This document shows positions 63,750 to 64,000 of a DNA stretch of 64,000 nt, in pieces. Position 1 is the first letter of the stretch; each line of letters opens with the position of its first letter. A program made the position numbers and the translations under genes. Source of the stretch: Bombus terrestris. Taxonomy: Eukaryota; Arthropoda; Insecta; Hymenoptera; Apidae. The stretch lies in NCBI RefSeq assembly GCF_910591885.1, contig NC_063274.1, positions 19,056,164-19,120,163 on the forward strand, read 5' to 3'. The notes beneath the pieces are model-generated. The model was not told the DNA's origin. It saw only the letters and a list, made by a program, of their open reading frames with translations, and made no database searches.

Positions 63750-64000
63750 ATACTATAACGATATAACGTATAACGTTATATACTATATCGATATAACGTT
63801 TAACGTTATATACTATATCGATATAACGTATAACGTTATATACGATAACGATATAACGCATAACGTTATATACCATAACGATATAACGTAAAACGTTATA
63901 TACTATAACGATATAACGTATAACGTTATATACGATAGCGATATAACGTATAACGTTATATACGATAACGATATAACGCATAACGTTATATACCATAACG

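Larger units (their letters stand above)
1..64000 (+). repeat. 30-bp AT-rich satellite array filling the window
   Basis: Seen directly: the sequence repeats every 30 bases from the first to the last base. The consensus is TATAACGTATAACGT followed by TATATACTATAACGA. All units point the same way and no base lies outside the array. Only nine units have another length (three of 38, three of 29, two of 28, one of 24), giving about 2,133 copies. Positions 1-7 (TATAACG) and 12-18 (AACGTTAT) of the unit are nearly constant. Positions 8-11 and 19-30 carry most variation and define about 20 recurring types, for example the right-end forms ATACTATAACGA, GTAGTATTACGA, ATACGATAACGA, ATACCATAACGA, ATACTATATCGA, ATGCTATATCCA and AAACTATATCGT. 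No gene, RNA gene or transposon was found. The type is certain; genomic location and function are unknown. A centromeric, pericentromeric or subtelomeric satellite is the likely setting. Confidence 0.98.

Noticed and set aside
1..64000. CRISPR array
   Set aside because: There are no unique spacers between repeats: the variable part of each unit is only about 12 bases, is itself repeat-like and recurs many times, and the whole block is head-to-tail satellite.
1..64000. TATA boxes, bacterial -10 elements or replication origins
   Set aside because: TATA-like strings occur several times in each unit as a result of composition. With no gene or unique flank, none can be singled out as a working element.
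1..64000. Telomere repeat
   Set aside because: The unit lacks a G-rich strand and the 30-bp length and composition do not fit a simple telomere motif such as TTAGGG or its relatives.
1..64000. Vertebrate-type Myb site (YAACKG) array
   Set aside because: The constant TAACGT does not fit the final G. Only the uncommon TAACGG unit does, so the match is too sparse and short to support.

Overview
The whole 64,000-base window is one uninterrupted, AT-rich, head-to-tail satellite array. I find no credible protein-coding gene, RNA gene, transposon, CRISPR array, telomere repeat or unique sequence anywhere in it. The repeat unit is 30 bp. Its consensus is two related 15-bp halves, TATAACGTATAACGT followed by TATATACTATAACGA, with 7 G/C in 30 bases. 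Every unit lies in the same orientation. Counting the few irregular units, the window holds about 2,133 copies. Both window ends fall inside the array, so its true length is unknown but exceeds 64 kb.

Organism: the sequence has no gene from which to place it. A clean satellite of this size, with a short AT-rich unit and nested higher-order duplications, fits a eukaryotic centromeric, pericentromeric or subtelomeric block resolved by long reads. I cannot name the species, and the centromere reading is inference from architecture only.

Layout. From 1 to about 8.3 kb is a mosaic with internal duplications of 330, 600 and 2,917 bp offset, and it carries four of the nine units that are not 30 bp. 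From about 8.3 to 21.9 kb is a long in-register stretch broken once (a 38-bp unit at 16,905), with blocks repeated at offsets of 2,970, 2,550 and 7,088 bp. From 21.9 to 59.3 kb a marker variant (CTATAC replacing ATATAC after AACGTT) appears 14 times, tagging a higher-order module reused at about 1.9-5.6 kb spacing. This part includes a near-identical 4-kb block duplicated at 5,070 bp and a direct tandem duplication of 3,568 bp (46,441-53,576). A 1,440-bp tandem duplication lies at 56,071-58,950. From 59.3 kb to the end are shorter local duplications (240, 720 bp) and a 24-bp truncated unit at 62,208.

Long open reading frames exist, the largest 2,862 codons at 8,281-16,869 on the minus strand. 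They follow from a 30-bp unit being divisible by three with one stop-free frame per strand, and I do not annotate them as genes. What the window records is satellite evolution: a roughly 7/8-bp motif inside a 15-bp half, inside a 30-bp unit, inside kilobase-scale duplications, with variant units serving as markers of the exchange history.
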